Source of the DNA: Scytonema hofmannii PCC 7110
GTDB taxonomy: Bacteria; Cyanobacteriota; Cyanobacteriia; Cyanobacteriales; Nostocaceae
Length of the DNA: 64,000 nt
NCBI RefSeq assembly: GCF_000346485.2
Contig: NZ_KQ976354.1
Coordinates: forward strand, 6,351,266-6,415,265
Reading direction: 5' to 3'
This document shows, in pieces, positions 37,837 through 44,854 of this stretch. A model generated the notes under the pieces. The model was not told the DNA's origin. It did not search any database and saw only the letters and a program-made list of their open reading frames with translations. Position 1 is the stretch's first letter; each line of letters starts with the position of its first letter. A program made the translations under genes and the position numbers.

Positions 37837-38814
37837 ATGGTAAATATGAGTGATATTGCAAGCCAATTTCTTGATATCAAGAATTTTCAGCGTGCTTGGG
37901 AAAAGGTAGCTGAAAATCGCGGTTGTGCTGGGGTAGATGGAGAAACAATTGATAGCTTTGCTCGCAATCAAACTGTTAATCTTTATCAATTACTCAATGA
38001 TGTGGCTAATAGTCATTACCAACCTCTTCCTTGCAAGCAGGTGATTATTCCTAAAAAAAATGGCACTCAAAGAGAGTTGAAAATACCTAGCGTTCGCGAT
38101 CGCATCGTACAACAAGCTTTATTGAATGTGCTTTATCCGTTGATGGAGGAGAAATTTTCACCTGTCAGTTTTGCCTATCGCCCTAATTTATCTTATATCA
38201 ATGCAGTGGAGAAAATTGCTGATTGGCGAGATATGGGTTATCTTTGGGTGTTGGATGCGGATATAGTTAAATTTTTTGATAACATTGACCATCACAGGTT
38301 ATTAAAAGAGGTTAGGCTACATATAGATAATCTGGGAATCTTATGTTTGATAAAATCTTGGATATCAGTTGGAGTGTTAACGCAGGAAGGATTAATTTTA
38401 CCTCAAAAAGGTATACCTCAGGGTGCAGTTATTTCTCCAATATTGGCTAATATTTATCTCCATGAATTTGATGAGTTAGTGAGTGCAACTGATTTAAAAA
38501 TCGTTCGTTATGCCGATGATTTTCTGGTATTATCACGCACTCAAGAGCGCATTATGCAGGCTAAATTAGAAATTATCAATCTGCTGGATTCAATGGGATT
38601 GACGATCAATACTGAGAAAACGCAAGTTACTAGTTTTGAGCGTGGGTTTCGGTTTTTAGGTCATGGTTTTTTAGAAAATGCGATTTTCCCTGTAGATAGT
38701 CATAAAGTTACGTTAAAGTCGGGGATAGAGGATAAGCAAGATAAAAAACAAAGTAAGAATACTGGTAAGAATACTAGTAAAAAAAAAGCCCTGAAGAATC
38801 TCTCTCCCAGATAA
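37837..38814 (+). CDS. CRISPR-associated reverse transcriptase (N-terminal part of a frameshifted RT-Cas1)
   Basis: 325 residues in frame, of the group II intron-like type that accompanies Cas1. Motifs: GVDGETID, PKKNGTQRELKIPSVRDRIV, SFAYRPN, LDADIVKFFDNIDH (catalytic Asp), GIPQGAVISPILANIYLHEFD, RYADDFLVL (Tyr225-Asp228) and GFRFLGH. There is no maturase or endonuclease domain. The frame ends shortly after an A9 run at 38779-38787; a -1 shift there continues without stop into Cas1 and gives a 735-residue fusion. RT-Cas1 fusions acquire spacers from RNA in type III systems. Starts at 37837 or 37846 (MSDIASQF) are both possible. Confidence 0.92.
   Translation: MVNMSDIASQFLDIKNFQRAWEKVAENRGCAGVDGETIDSFARNQTVNLYQLLNDVANSHYQPLPCKQVIIPKKNGTQRELKIPSVRDRIVQQALLNVLYPLMEEKFSPVSFAYRPNLSYINAVEKIADWRDMGYLWVLDADIVKFFDNIDHHRLLKEVRLHIDNLGILCLIKSWISVGVLTQEGLILPQKGIPQGAVISPILANIYLHEFDELVSATDLKIVRYADDFLVLSRTQERIMQAKLEIINLLDSMGLTINTEKTQVTSFERGFRFLGHGFLENAIFPVDSHKVTLKSGIEDKQDKKQSKNTGKNTSKKKALKNLSPR
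38779..38787 (+). promoter_or_regulatory. A9 slippery run joining the RT and cas1 frames
   Basis: Nine A in a row read as AAA AAA AAA in the RT frame, followed by GCC. The heptamer A-AAA-AAA fits -1 slippage. After slipping, the frame reads AGC CCT GAA GAA and stays open to 40043. In the cas1 frame the first stop upstream is TAA at 38778-38780, at the edge of the run, so any crossing must be inside the run. Ribosomal or transcriptional slippage, a mutation, or a sequencing error would all look alike. Confidence 0.75.
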
Positions 38815-38924
38815 ATTCTCGTTCTCATACAGAAGATAAAAACCCAATTTGGGAAGTTCAACTTTCTGAAAGAGAAGAGAGTCTCTCAGCGATCGCTCCT
38901 GGGTTGGAGGCTGGGAACGAGAAT

Positions 38925-40043
38925 ATGGCAGATATTGCGACTTTACATCAACCTTTTCTTGCGGAAATAGAAACAGAATTACCTCTTCAAAGCGAAGAGG
39001 ATAACAGCCCTTTTCAAAAAAATATTTGGAATCGAGAAATGGCGGCTATTTATCTCATCGAACAAGGGACAAGTATCTATAAAGACTATCAGCGCTTTGT
39101 TATTCATGTGTCGGAAAAACCTAAATTAGAAGTTCCTGTTCGAGAAGTTCAGCAAATTCTGGTTTTTGGGAATATTCAACTATCAACTCCCGTTATTCAA
39201 GCCTGCTTGCAAGAACAAATTCCTGTCTTATTTCTCAGTCAAAGCGGTCAATATCACGGTCATTTATGGAGTGAAGAATCAACTCATTTAGATAATCAGC
39301 TTATTCAAGTTGAGAGACGCAATGATGATTATTTTCAGTATAGCGTGTCTAAAGCGATCGTCTACGGTAAATTGATGAATTCCAAACAACTCTTGTTGCG
39401 ACTTAACCGCAAGCGCAAGATAGCGGAAGTGGAAAAAGCTATCTTTGGAATTAGTCAAGATATTGATTCGCTGGATTCAGTAGATAATTTAGATACTTTA
39501 CGCGGTTATGAAGGTATAGCTGCTGCAAGATATTTTCCGGCTTTTGGGAAGTTAATTACTAATCCCAATTTTGAATTTTCTCTGCGTAATCGTCAGCCAC
39601 CAACTGACCCGGTAAATTCTTTGTTGAGTTTTGGTTACACGCTTTTGTTTAATAATGTCTTGAGTTTTATTATTGTTGAGGAGCTTTCTCCTTATTTGGG
39701 GAATTTTCACTATGGGGAAAGGCAAAAACCTTATCTAGCTTTTGATTTGATGGAGGAAATGAGGTCAGTGATTGTCGATAGCTTGGTTTTAAAGATTATC
39801 AATAAATCTTTGCTTAAACCACAAGATTTTGATATAGCTCCTAGCACCGGAGGAGTGTACTTAAATCAATCAGCAAGACGAGTCTTCCTCAAACAATTTG
39901 AAGCTCGGATGAATGAAGAAACAACTCATCCTGATTTACAATCTGTTGTCACCTATCGTCATGCGATTCAATTACAAGTCAGGCGATATAAACGAAGTTT
40001 ATTATCTGGGGTTCTCTATGAACCTTTTTTAAGAGCAGTGTAA
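38925..40043 (+). CDS. cas1: Cas1 integrase (C-terminal part of frameshifted RT-Cas1)
   Basis: About 372 residues from the ATG at 38925 (a TTG at 38904 is also in frame). The Cas1 beta domain is at the N-terminus (VSEKPKLEVPVREVQQILVFG). The helical domain has the metal ligands Glu in LRGYEGIAAARYF, His in GNFHYGERQKP and the acidic LAFDLMEEMR. The frame extends back to 38781 through a polar linker, so the protein may be made mainly as an RT-Cas1 fusion. GGAGG at 38906-38910 is 14 bases from the ATG, a poor but possible ribosome site for free Cas1. The next gene, cas2, starts directly after the TAA. Confidence 0.95.
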   Translation: MADIATLHQPFLAEIETELPLQSEEDNSPFQKNIWNREMAAIYLIEQGTSIYKDYQRFVIHVSEKPKLEVPVREVQQILVFGNIQLSTPVIQACLQEQIPVLFLSQSGQYHGHLWSEESTHLDNQLIQVERRNDDYFQYSVSKAIVYGKLMNSKQLLLRLNRKRKIAEVEKAIFGISQDIDSLDSVDNLDTLRGYEGIAAARYFPAFGKLITNPNFEFSLRNRQPPTDPVNSLLSFGYTLLFNNVLSFIIVEELSPYLGNFHYGERQKPYLAFDLMEEMRSVIVDSLVLKIINKSLLKPQDFDIAPSTGGVYLNQSARRVFLKQFEARMNEETTHPDLQSVVTYRHAIQLQVRRYKRSLLSGVLYEPFLRAV

Positions 40044-40319
40044 ATGCTAGTGCTTGTAGTGTATGATATTCCTAATGATAAAAGACGCACAAAATTGTCC
40101 AATTTCCTAGAAGGATATGGGCGAAGAGTTCAATTTTCTGTCTTTGAATGTTTTTTAAGTTTGGAGGAAATGCGAGAACTTTATGAAAAAGTGAAAAAGT
40201 TAGTTAAGCCTGTGGAGGATAATGTCCGGTTTTATTGGATATCTCAGGAAGCGGTTTCGAGGGTATTGACTATTGGTGGGGAAACACCCCAACCACCGCC
40301 AAAGTATTATGTTATCTAA
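40044..40319 (+). CDS. cas2: Cas2
   Basis: 91 residues with VLVVYDIPNDKRRTKLSNFL (Asp at the dimer centre), GRRVQFSVFEC and a C-terminal YYVI. It joins Cas1 in the spacer integration complex. The ATG follows the cas1 stop with no gap, so translation is coupled. A decayed copy of its last 43 codons lies at 54026-54155, together with the same downstream leader. Confidence 0.96.
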   Translation: MLVLVVYDIPNDKRRTKLSNFLEGYGRRVQFSVFECFLSLEEMRELYEKVKKLVKPVEDNVRFYWISQEAVSRVLTIGGETPQPPPKYYVI

Positions 40320-40537
40320 GTTTGAGGGTTCTTTGAGGGTTACTTTCAGATGTTCATCGACACCACTCGCTGAATCGCTGAAACCCTATATTTTCCGTTG
40401 AGTGGTGTCGATAGCTTACTAGGCAAGGGTTTGAGGTATGTGTTTTGCTAAATTTTTGGGAGGATATACTATAATTCTATCAGTGGTGTCGATTTGGCGG
40501 CTGAAACCCTTACTGGGTAAGGTCTCCTAGACGAACT
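40320..40537 (+). promoter_or_regulatory. CRISPR leader 1 with three copies of AGTGGTGTCGAT
   Basis: The 218 bp between cas2 and the first repeat carry ATCGACACCACT at 40356-40367 and its complement AGTGGTGTCGAT at 40401-40412 and 40482-40493. The last copy ends 44 bases before the first repeat. The same three motifs with the same spacing occur in the duplicated leader at 54156-54373. They may be binding sites for integration or host factors. Confidence 0.75.
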
Positions 40538-41082
40538 CCCCACCGATTGGGTCAATTCGGATTAGTTGGAAACAAAAGGCTTTCGCCCTCATCATGGAAA
40601 ATAGATGAGGGTGCCCCACCGATTGGGTCAATTCGGATTAGTTGGAAACTCTTCAATGAAATTCCGAGCCGCATCACCAGAACCACCCCACCGATTGGGT
40701 CAATTCGGATTAGTTGGAAACCATGGAAGCTGCGGCACCGGCGCCGATCACACCAACACCCCACCGATTGGGTCAATTCGGATTAGTTGGAAACATTGCT
40801 ATATCTCCTTCTAGCAAAGCTACTTTTATTACTGCCCCACCGATTGGGTCAATTCGGATTAGTTGGAAACTTCGAGAACTGCGTTTGGGACTAAGTCGCC
40901 AACTCCCCCACCGATTGGGTCAATTCGGATTAGTTGGAAACTCTGGATACCGCACCCATTACAAAATCTGCAATGGCCCCACCGATTGGGTCAATTCGGA
41001 TTAGTTGGAAACACCAGCAGCAAAAACGGAAGCAACAACTGTTGAGCCCCACCGATTGGGTCAATTCGGATTAGTTGGAAAC
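40538..41082 (+). CRISPR. CRISPR array 1: eight 36-bp repeats, seven spacers
   Basis: Repeats start at 40538, 40614, 40686, 40759, 40835, 40906, 40977 and 41047. All are identical over 36 bp, beginning CCCCACCGATTGGG and ending GATTAGTTGGAAAC. Spacers are 34-40 bp (40, 36, 37, 40, 35, 35, 34). The array follows cas2 and its leader on the same strand. Small reading frames through it with PPIGSIRISWK units are translation of the repeat and not genes. Confidence 0.99.
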
Positions 41083-41419
41083 GAGCTCCTTGAATGAAAA
41101 CGAATCCGCTTTGTTACTTGACCCATAAATCTGCACAGACTGTCAGGATAAATTTGCACTGTGCTGTACTTTAAAGAATAAGATGGCCGTTTTTAAAGGA
41201 TAAAATGGCCGAGCCAGGGGGCTAGAATGCTTAATTTTCCGTAGAAGCACTCTGTATGCGATCGCAATCAATTCTCTCGAATACGCTTCCACCTTAGATT
41301 TTGGGCTGCGGCCACTTTATGCTTTAATTTCGGCCACTTTATCCTTTAAGTAACACAATTTTTAGTTATAAGTTAAAAAATTTTGCCAATTTATGCTTCA
41401 AGTAACAAATTGCACTACC
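41083..41419. other. Spacer between arrays 1 and 2 holding a small mobile element
   Basis: Besides the element at 41112-41355 it contains only about 60 bp before array 2 (TTTATGCTTCAAGTAACAAA), too short to show a leader like that of array 1. No gene. Confidence 0.7.
41112..41355. mobile_element. 244-bp element with Tn7-like TGT...ACA ends
   Basis: Starts TGTTACTT and ends CTTTAAGTAACA. Subterminal repeats of about 20 bp occur near both ends in opposite orientation: TTTAAAGAATAAGATGGCCG and TTTAAAGGATAAAATGGCCG left, GGCCACTTTATGCTTTAA and GGCCACTTTATCCTTTAA right. Multiple transposase-site-like repeats inside TGT/ACA ends are typical of Tn7/Tn5053-like elements. The core (GAGCCAGGGGGCTAGAA, GCGATCGCA) is also present inverted in the element at 54576-55308. 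No target duplication seen. Confidence 0.65.
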
Positions 41420-41814
41420 GTCTCCACTAACAATGTGGAGGCGCATAATTGGAAACATAGTTAACAAAGCTTTTTATGATATAGAGTTGGTCTCCACTAA
41501 CAATGTGGAGGCGCATAATTGGAAACTCAAGTTACCTGCTTGCACCATGTTTTTGCTCTCCCGTCTCCACTAACAATGTGGAGGCGCATAATTGGAAACT
41601 GAACAACATAAATTGAGTGACGCTATTTTACTAATGTCTCCACTAACAATGTGGAGGCGCATAATTGGAAACGATGCTTCAATTGCATTTTCACGAGCCC
41701 AAAAAGAGTCTCCACTAACAATGTGGAGGCGCATAATTGGAAACATCGCCACTCATTCGATGAGCAGCATCACGCAAGTCTCCACTAACAATGTGGAGGC
41801 GCATAATTGGAAAC
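41420..41814 (+). CRISPR. CRISPR array 2: six 37-bp repeats, five spacers
   Basis: Repeats start at 41420, 41490, 41563, 41636, 41708 and 41778. All are identical, beginning GTCTCCACTAACAATGTGGAG (CTCCAC/GTGGAG can pair) and ending GCATAATTGGAAAC. Spacers are 33-36 bp (33, 36, 36, 35, 33). The repeat differs from array 1 except for the 3' TTGGAAAC, the part that becomes the crRNA 5' tag. Confidence 0.99.
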
Positions 41815-41858
41815 TGAGACTTGCTTGCGCGATTTTCTCAAAGTCATCAGATAAAATA

Positions 41859-42089
41859 TTAGGCAGCATAATTGAGTCGTTGCTCTAGTTCCTGATGCAA
41901 AGCCAGGTAATGACGGTAATCATTTGCCCATTCTATAAATAGAGCATCATCTGACAATAATCCTTGATTATATTGGTTAAAGAATTCTTCAGAGTTCATT
42001 TTTTGTTGGTTCTCATACAAGCTCAATCGCTTGGCAACGGCAACTAAGGCATCTAATGGTGATGTATACTGAATAGTCTGTTTACGCAT
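41859..42089 (-). CDS. Small conserved-looking hypothetical protein
   Basis: 76 residues, rich in Gln, Leu and acidic residues: SEEFFNQYNQGLLSDDALFIEWANDYRHY, then a helical end. It resembles small helical antitoxin-type proteins, but I do not recognise a family. Its 3' end meets the end of CRISPR array 2. No toxin partner is adjacent. Confidence 0.55.
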   Translation of the reverse strand: MRKQTIQYTSPLDALVAVAKRLSLYENQQKMNSEEFFNQYNQGLLSDDALFIEWANDYRHYLALHQELEQRLNYAA

Positions 42090-42152
42090 TGGCTCTTGAC
42101 CCTTGTAATAGATTTATCTCTAAAACTTCTAACTGCTTTAATCTTAGTGTAA

Positions 42153-42280
42153 CTAGAGCGCCGGTACAGAAATCACAAAAACCCGGTAACTTCATCGTTG
42201 AGCATACGAGATATCAAGCTTTCCAACAGAGAGAAACCGGGTTTTTTGCCTTCTTTTTGAATACTGTACCGATGCTCTAG
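42153..42280. mobile_element. 128-bp MITE-like element
   Basis: Terminal inverted repeats of 17 bp with two mismatches: CTAGAGCGCCGGTACAG left and CTGTACCGATGCTCTAG right. AAAAACCCGGT and ACCGGGTTTTTT face each other inside and add a second stem. No coding frame. Confidence 0.65.
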
Positions 42281-42411
42281 TACTTCGCCACACTAAGTTT
42301 GCTAGGTAAAACAACATTCAAACTCATCATATGTCCCTCTTACTTTGTGCTATGAGCGTCTTTGTGGTTTTTTAATAACCTAGCAGGCGTTGGTGTGGTG
42401 GACTACTAGCT
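42281..42411. mobile_element. MITE-like element, AGTCTGTCA family, inverted copy of 34221-34355
   Basis: Reads as the near-perfect reverse complement of copy B: TACTTCGCCACACTAAGTTTG at the start, CCTAGCAGGCGTTGGTGTGG near the end, closed by GGACTACTAG. It abuts the neighbouring 128-bp element without a gap. Confidence 0.7.
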
Positions 42412-42556
42412 ATCCATTTCTGCTATTTTTACATTCATTAACTTTTAAGTGTAAAACTTAACAAAAACTGTTCGTATTGACATAGTTTTTGTAGTACGTA
42501 TAATAATACGTATAGGATACCCGTTAGATTTTTTGCGTTTTAAAACGCAACAGCAT

Positions 42557-43033
42557 ATGAGTTCTACTATGTTGAGCTATATCTACTCAGATGCACTGTT
42601 TACAGCGACTGAGTTAAACCGTCAACCTGGAAAAATACTAGACCATGCTTTAGAGCATCCAGTAACAATTACTCGTAACGATGAGCATTTTGCTTTGCTG
42701 CGTCGTGAAAAGGTTTCTTCTCTTGCCAAAGCGGCTCAAAATGGTGAATACCTTATCGAGCTTTTAAGTGCTGCTTTTCGTTTACGTCTAGATGAAAAGC
42801 TTGGTACTGAACATCCACATAGCTGGCTTAAAGTATTTGACAAAGATGAGCTTCAAGACTTTATTAATGAGGTAACAGAAGCTTATCGTTCAGCATTTTT
42901 TTCTGAACAAGCTTGGGATGAACTGGAAGCTATTATTCATGAATGGCACGAAAGCGCATTAGCGATCGCCAACCCCGATATTGCCCATGCATTCAGTGAT
43001 GAGGATGCACCATTAGCAGCCGAAAAACAGTAA
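42557..43033 (+). CDS. Protein with Phd/YefM antitoxin-like N-terminus
   Basis: 158 residues from the ATG at 42557 (a TTG frame opens at 42533). Residues 10-50 (FTATELNRQPGKILDHALEHPVTITRN) match the Phd/YefM DNA-binding fold. The longer helical C-terminal part (about 60-158) is acidic and unlike typical 85-residue antitoxins. No toxin gene follows; the next gene is on the other strand. It may be an orphan antitoxin or regulator. Confidence 0.7.
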   Translation: MSSTMLSYIYSDALFTATELNRQPGKILDHALEHPVTITRNDEHFALLRREKVSSLAKAAQNGEYLIELLSAAFRLRLDEKLGTEHPHSWLKVFDKDELQDFINEVTEAYRSAFFSEQAWDELEAIIHEWHESALAIANPDIAHAFSDEDAPLAAEKQ

Positions 43034-43068
43034 CAAGCGCTACTGTTCTTATCCCTAACTCTTATTAC

Positions 43069-43299
43069 TCAATCATCAATGTCAACATCATCTTGTTCAG
43101 AATTGTCTTGAGAATCCTCATCAAATTCTTCATTCTTACTCTGCGGTTCGGGACAATCTGTTTTTTCAGATTTATAAAATCCCCAAAGAATATCTTTAGT
43201 TTCGCGATCGCATTGTTGTTCAATGCGTTCTAGAGTTTCTTCTTTTTCAGATTCATACTTAAAATTGAAGTCAAAATCAAAACTTTGTTCACCAGACAT
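43069..43299 (-). CDS. Small acidic hypothetical protein
   Basis: 76 residues, strongly acidic, with a C-terminal run of Asp/Glu and a pattern FDFDFNFKYESEKEETLERI. A good ribosome site AGGAGA lies 7 bases before the ATG, which supports it being real. No family recognised. Its stop faces the end of the Phd-like gene. Confidence 0.6.
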   Translation of the reverse strand: MSGEQSFDFDFNFKYESEKEETLERIEQQCDRETKDILWGFYKSEKTDCPEPQSKNEEFDEDSQDNSEQDDVDIDD

Positions 43300-43332
43300 A
43301 ACTTTTCTCCTGGTTATATAATATATCCCAAC

Positions 43333-43830
43333 TTAATCTCGACGCAAAACTCTTTTGAAATCTTTCTCGTCATTTGTAGCTTGTCTAACTTTTTCAGCTA
43401 CTCCTAAAGAATTAGGAATTGTATCGAGAAAGATTCTTGAATGGGAATAATCAGTGCTAAATATCCAAATATCTCCTAACAAAAGAGGTTTTTGATGCAA
43501 GCAGCTTCTGAATATATCAACAATTTGATATAGCAGCCCCCTTTGCACTTGGATATCAGAAACTCGGTAAAGCTCAAGAAAATTTATTTGCTTCCAGAAA
43601 ATACCAGTTTTGAGAATTAGCCTCTGGTTAGTTAAAATATACTTGCTAGTTTTAACTTGCAGGTATTTCCACAAGAAGTAGAGAATAGGGAGAAATGTCC
43701 AAATTCCAAGAATGAGTAAGAGATTTAAAGGGAAATTAGTGGCAAGAATTTTGAATAAAGAAGAACGGAATTCAATAATTCCATATTCTGCTGTTTTGAT
43801 GATACTTCTGTTGTCTGTTTTCTTGTTCAT
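43333..43830 (-). CDS. Bacterial PH-domain membrane protein
   Basis: 165 residues. A hydrophobic stretch at about 32-55 (FPLNLLLILGIWTFLPILYFLW) is probably a hairpin or single membrane segment. Then comes the bPH2-type pattern KYILTNQRLILKTGIFWKQINFLELYRVSDI. Such proteins are small membrane-associated PH-fold proteins of unknown role. It precedes the acidic protein by 33 bp on the same strand. Confidence 0.75.
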   Translation of the reverse strand: MNKKTDNRSIIKTAEYGIIEFRSSLFKILATNFPLNLLLILGIWTFLPILYFLWKYLQVKTSKYILTNQRLILKTGIFWKQINFLELYRVSDIQVQRGLLYQIVDIFRSCLHQKPLLLGDIWIFSTDYSHSRIFLDTIPNSLGVAEKVRQATNDEKDFKRVLRRD

Positions 43831-44025
43831 CTCTATTTACCATTGCAATGACTTAGGTTGTGATACCAATTTGAACAAAGAATGCGACAGATAATTGGAC
43901 TAAATCAAATCTAGATAAGGCTTTTTCAATCCAAAATCTAAAATCCAAAATGGTATGATCTTTAGTAATTTGAGTATCGCATGGCCATGGAAATAGAGAT
44001 TTCCACTTGTAATATTATGATTACT

Positions 44026-44061
44026 TAAAAACCCTCTGCATCTTAAATGAGAGGGTTTTTT
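44026..44061. terminator. Bidirectional hairpin terminator
   Basis: AAAAACCCTCT and AGAGGGTTTTT form an 11-bp stem with a 13-base loop. T-tracts follow on both strands. It sits after the aspartyl protease gene (- strand). Confidence 0.75.
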
Positions 44062-44098
44062 ATTAGAAAAATAATCAATAATACCTACTAACCTATTT

Positions 44099-44482
44099 TC
44101 AAGGAGATTCAATAAATTCCAAGGTTAATATGCCTTCTGGTTTGTTGACCACTAATTTCATGATGTCGAACCATGCCGATCCGATCGCAGTTTCCGGGAC
44201 ACCGCGTCCAATATGCACGGGGATAACCACCTCAATGCCATTGATAATAACTCTACCTTTATAAATGTAAAAGTCCCCTTCCCCGCGTGCTGTCCGCATT
44301 TCAACTTGCCCCAAAATTTCCGTCCATGCCAACGCTTCCAAGTTCTGCGTATCCATCACAAGCCAACCATCAGTAAATCCAGTATCAAGCAGCGCTGGAA
44401 TCAAAAATGGCGCACCGTTCGCTGGAACAAGTTGAAGCTCGAAGAACAACTCGCCGTCTTCGCCAAATGTCCCTACACCCAT
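44099..44482 (-). CDS. Retropepsin-like aspartyl protease family protein
   Basis: 127 residues with ALLDTGFTDGWLV (Asp-Thr-Gly active-site loop) early and a second hydrophobic-hydrophobic-Gly region near IGSAWFD. The size fits a single-lobe protease that dimerises. It overlaps the end of the preceding gene by 10 bp, so the two are co-translated. Related small protein pairs are common in cyanobacteria; the substrate is unknown. Confidence 0.75.
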   Translation of the reverse strand: MGVGTFGEDGELFFELQLVPANGAPFLIPALLDTGFTDGWLVMDTQNLEALAWTEILGQVEMRTARGEGDFYIYKGRVIINGIEVVIPVHIGRGVPETAIGSAWFDIMKLVVNKPEGILTLEFIESP

Positions 44483-44790
44483 AGTCTGCCACAGGTTCCC
44501 GTATCATTGAGGCGGAAAATCATCCTAATTTTGTTTCCACTGTGTACTTTGCTGATTTGCTCGGTAAGACCACGCAAGGTTGGGTCGAGGATATAGTCTT
44601 CAGTATCAGGGTCTATAGCAATAAACCAGTTCGGATGAGTTTCGATCAGGGCGGGGCGAAGACGCTCGAACACGGGACGGCATCGTTCGCGCAGGGCGCG
44701 TTGTGTATCCCGTTCGCGTTGGACTACCTCTGGATCGGCTGGGGATGGGGGTACTATGCGTGTGCGATGTGGCTGTGATAACGGGGTCAT
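44473..44790 (-). CDS. Hypothetical protein paired with the aspartyl protease
   Basis: 105 residues, Arg/Pro-rich start (SQPHRTRIVPPSPADP) and a conserved-looking middle (IETHPNWFIAIDPDTEDYILDP). It overlaps the protease gene. No family name known to me. It may be a partner or substrate in a two-gene module. Its ATG lies 64 bp after the cmr6-like stop on the same strand. Confidence 0.65.
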   Translation of the reverse strand: MTPLSQPHRTRIVPPSPADPEVVQRERDTQRALRERCRPVFERLRPALIETHPNWFIAIDPDTEDYILDPTLRGLTEQISKVHSGNKIRMIFRLNDTGTCGRLWV

Positions 44791-44854
44791 AGCAATTAAG
44801 ATGAAAATTTAGGGATGACTGGCTGCATTCTTCTCTATCGCCTCTTTGCTCATC

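Larger units (their letters stand above)
42090..42556. other. Gene-free region with two MITE-like elements
   Basis: Elements at 42153-42280 and 42281-42411 lie end to end. The following 145 bp (AT-rich, with TACGTATAATAATACGTATA near 42495) may hold the promoter of the next gene. A 63-codon frame at 42089-42280 runs through the first element and is rejected. Confidence 0.6.

Noticed and set aside
40547-41045. Overlapping frames with repeated PPIGSIRISWK / HRLGQFGLVGN units
   Set aside because: They are translations of CRISPR repeats and spacers; the periodicity follows the array.
41843-41879. Possible decayed seventh repeat of array 2 (GTCATC...GGCAGCATAATTGAG)
   Set aside because: Only about 22 of 37 positions match and it overlaps the 3' end of a small gene; too weak to count.
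41570-41888. Frames through array 2 on both strands
   Set aside because: Same reason; the units repeat with the 37-bp direct repeats.
42089-42280. 63-codon + strand frame
   Set aside because: Lies inside a MITE-like element with inverted ends and has no ribosome site.
43900-44112. 70-codon - strand frame
   Set aside because: Covers a heptamer repeat and a terminator hairpin; no coding character.
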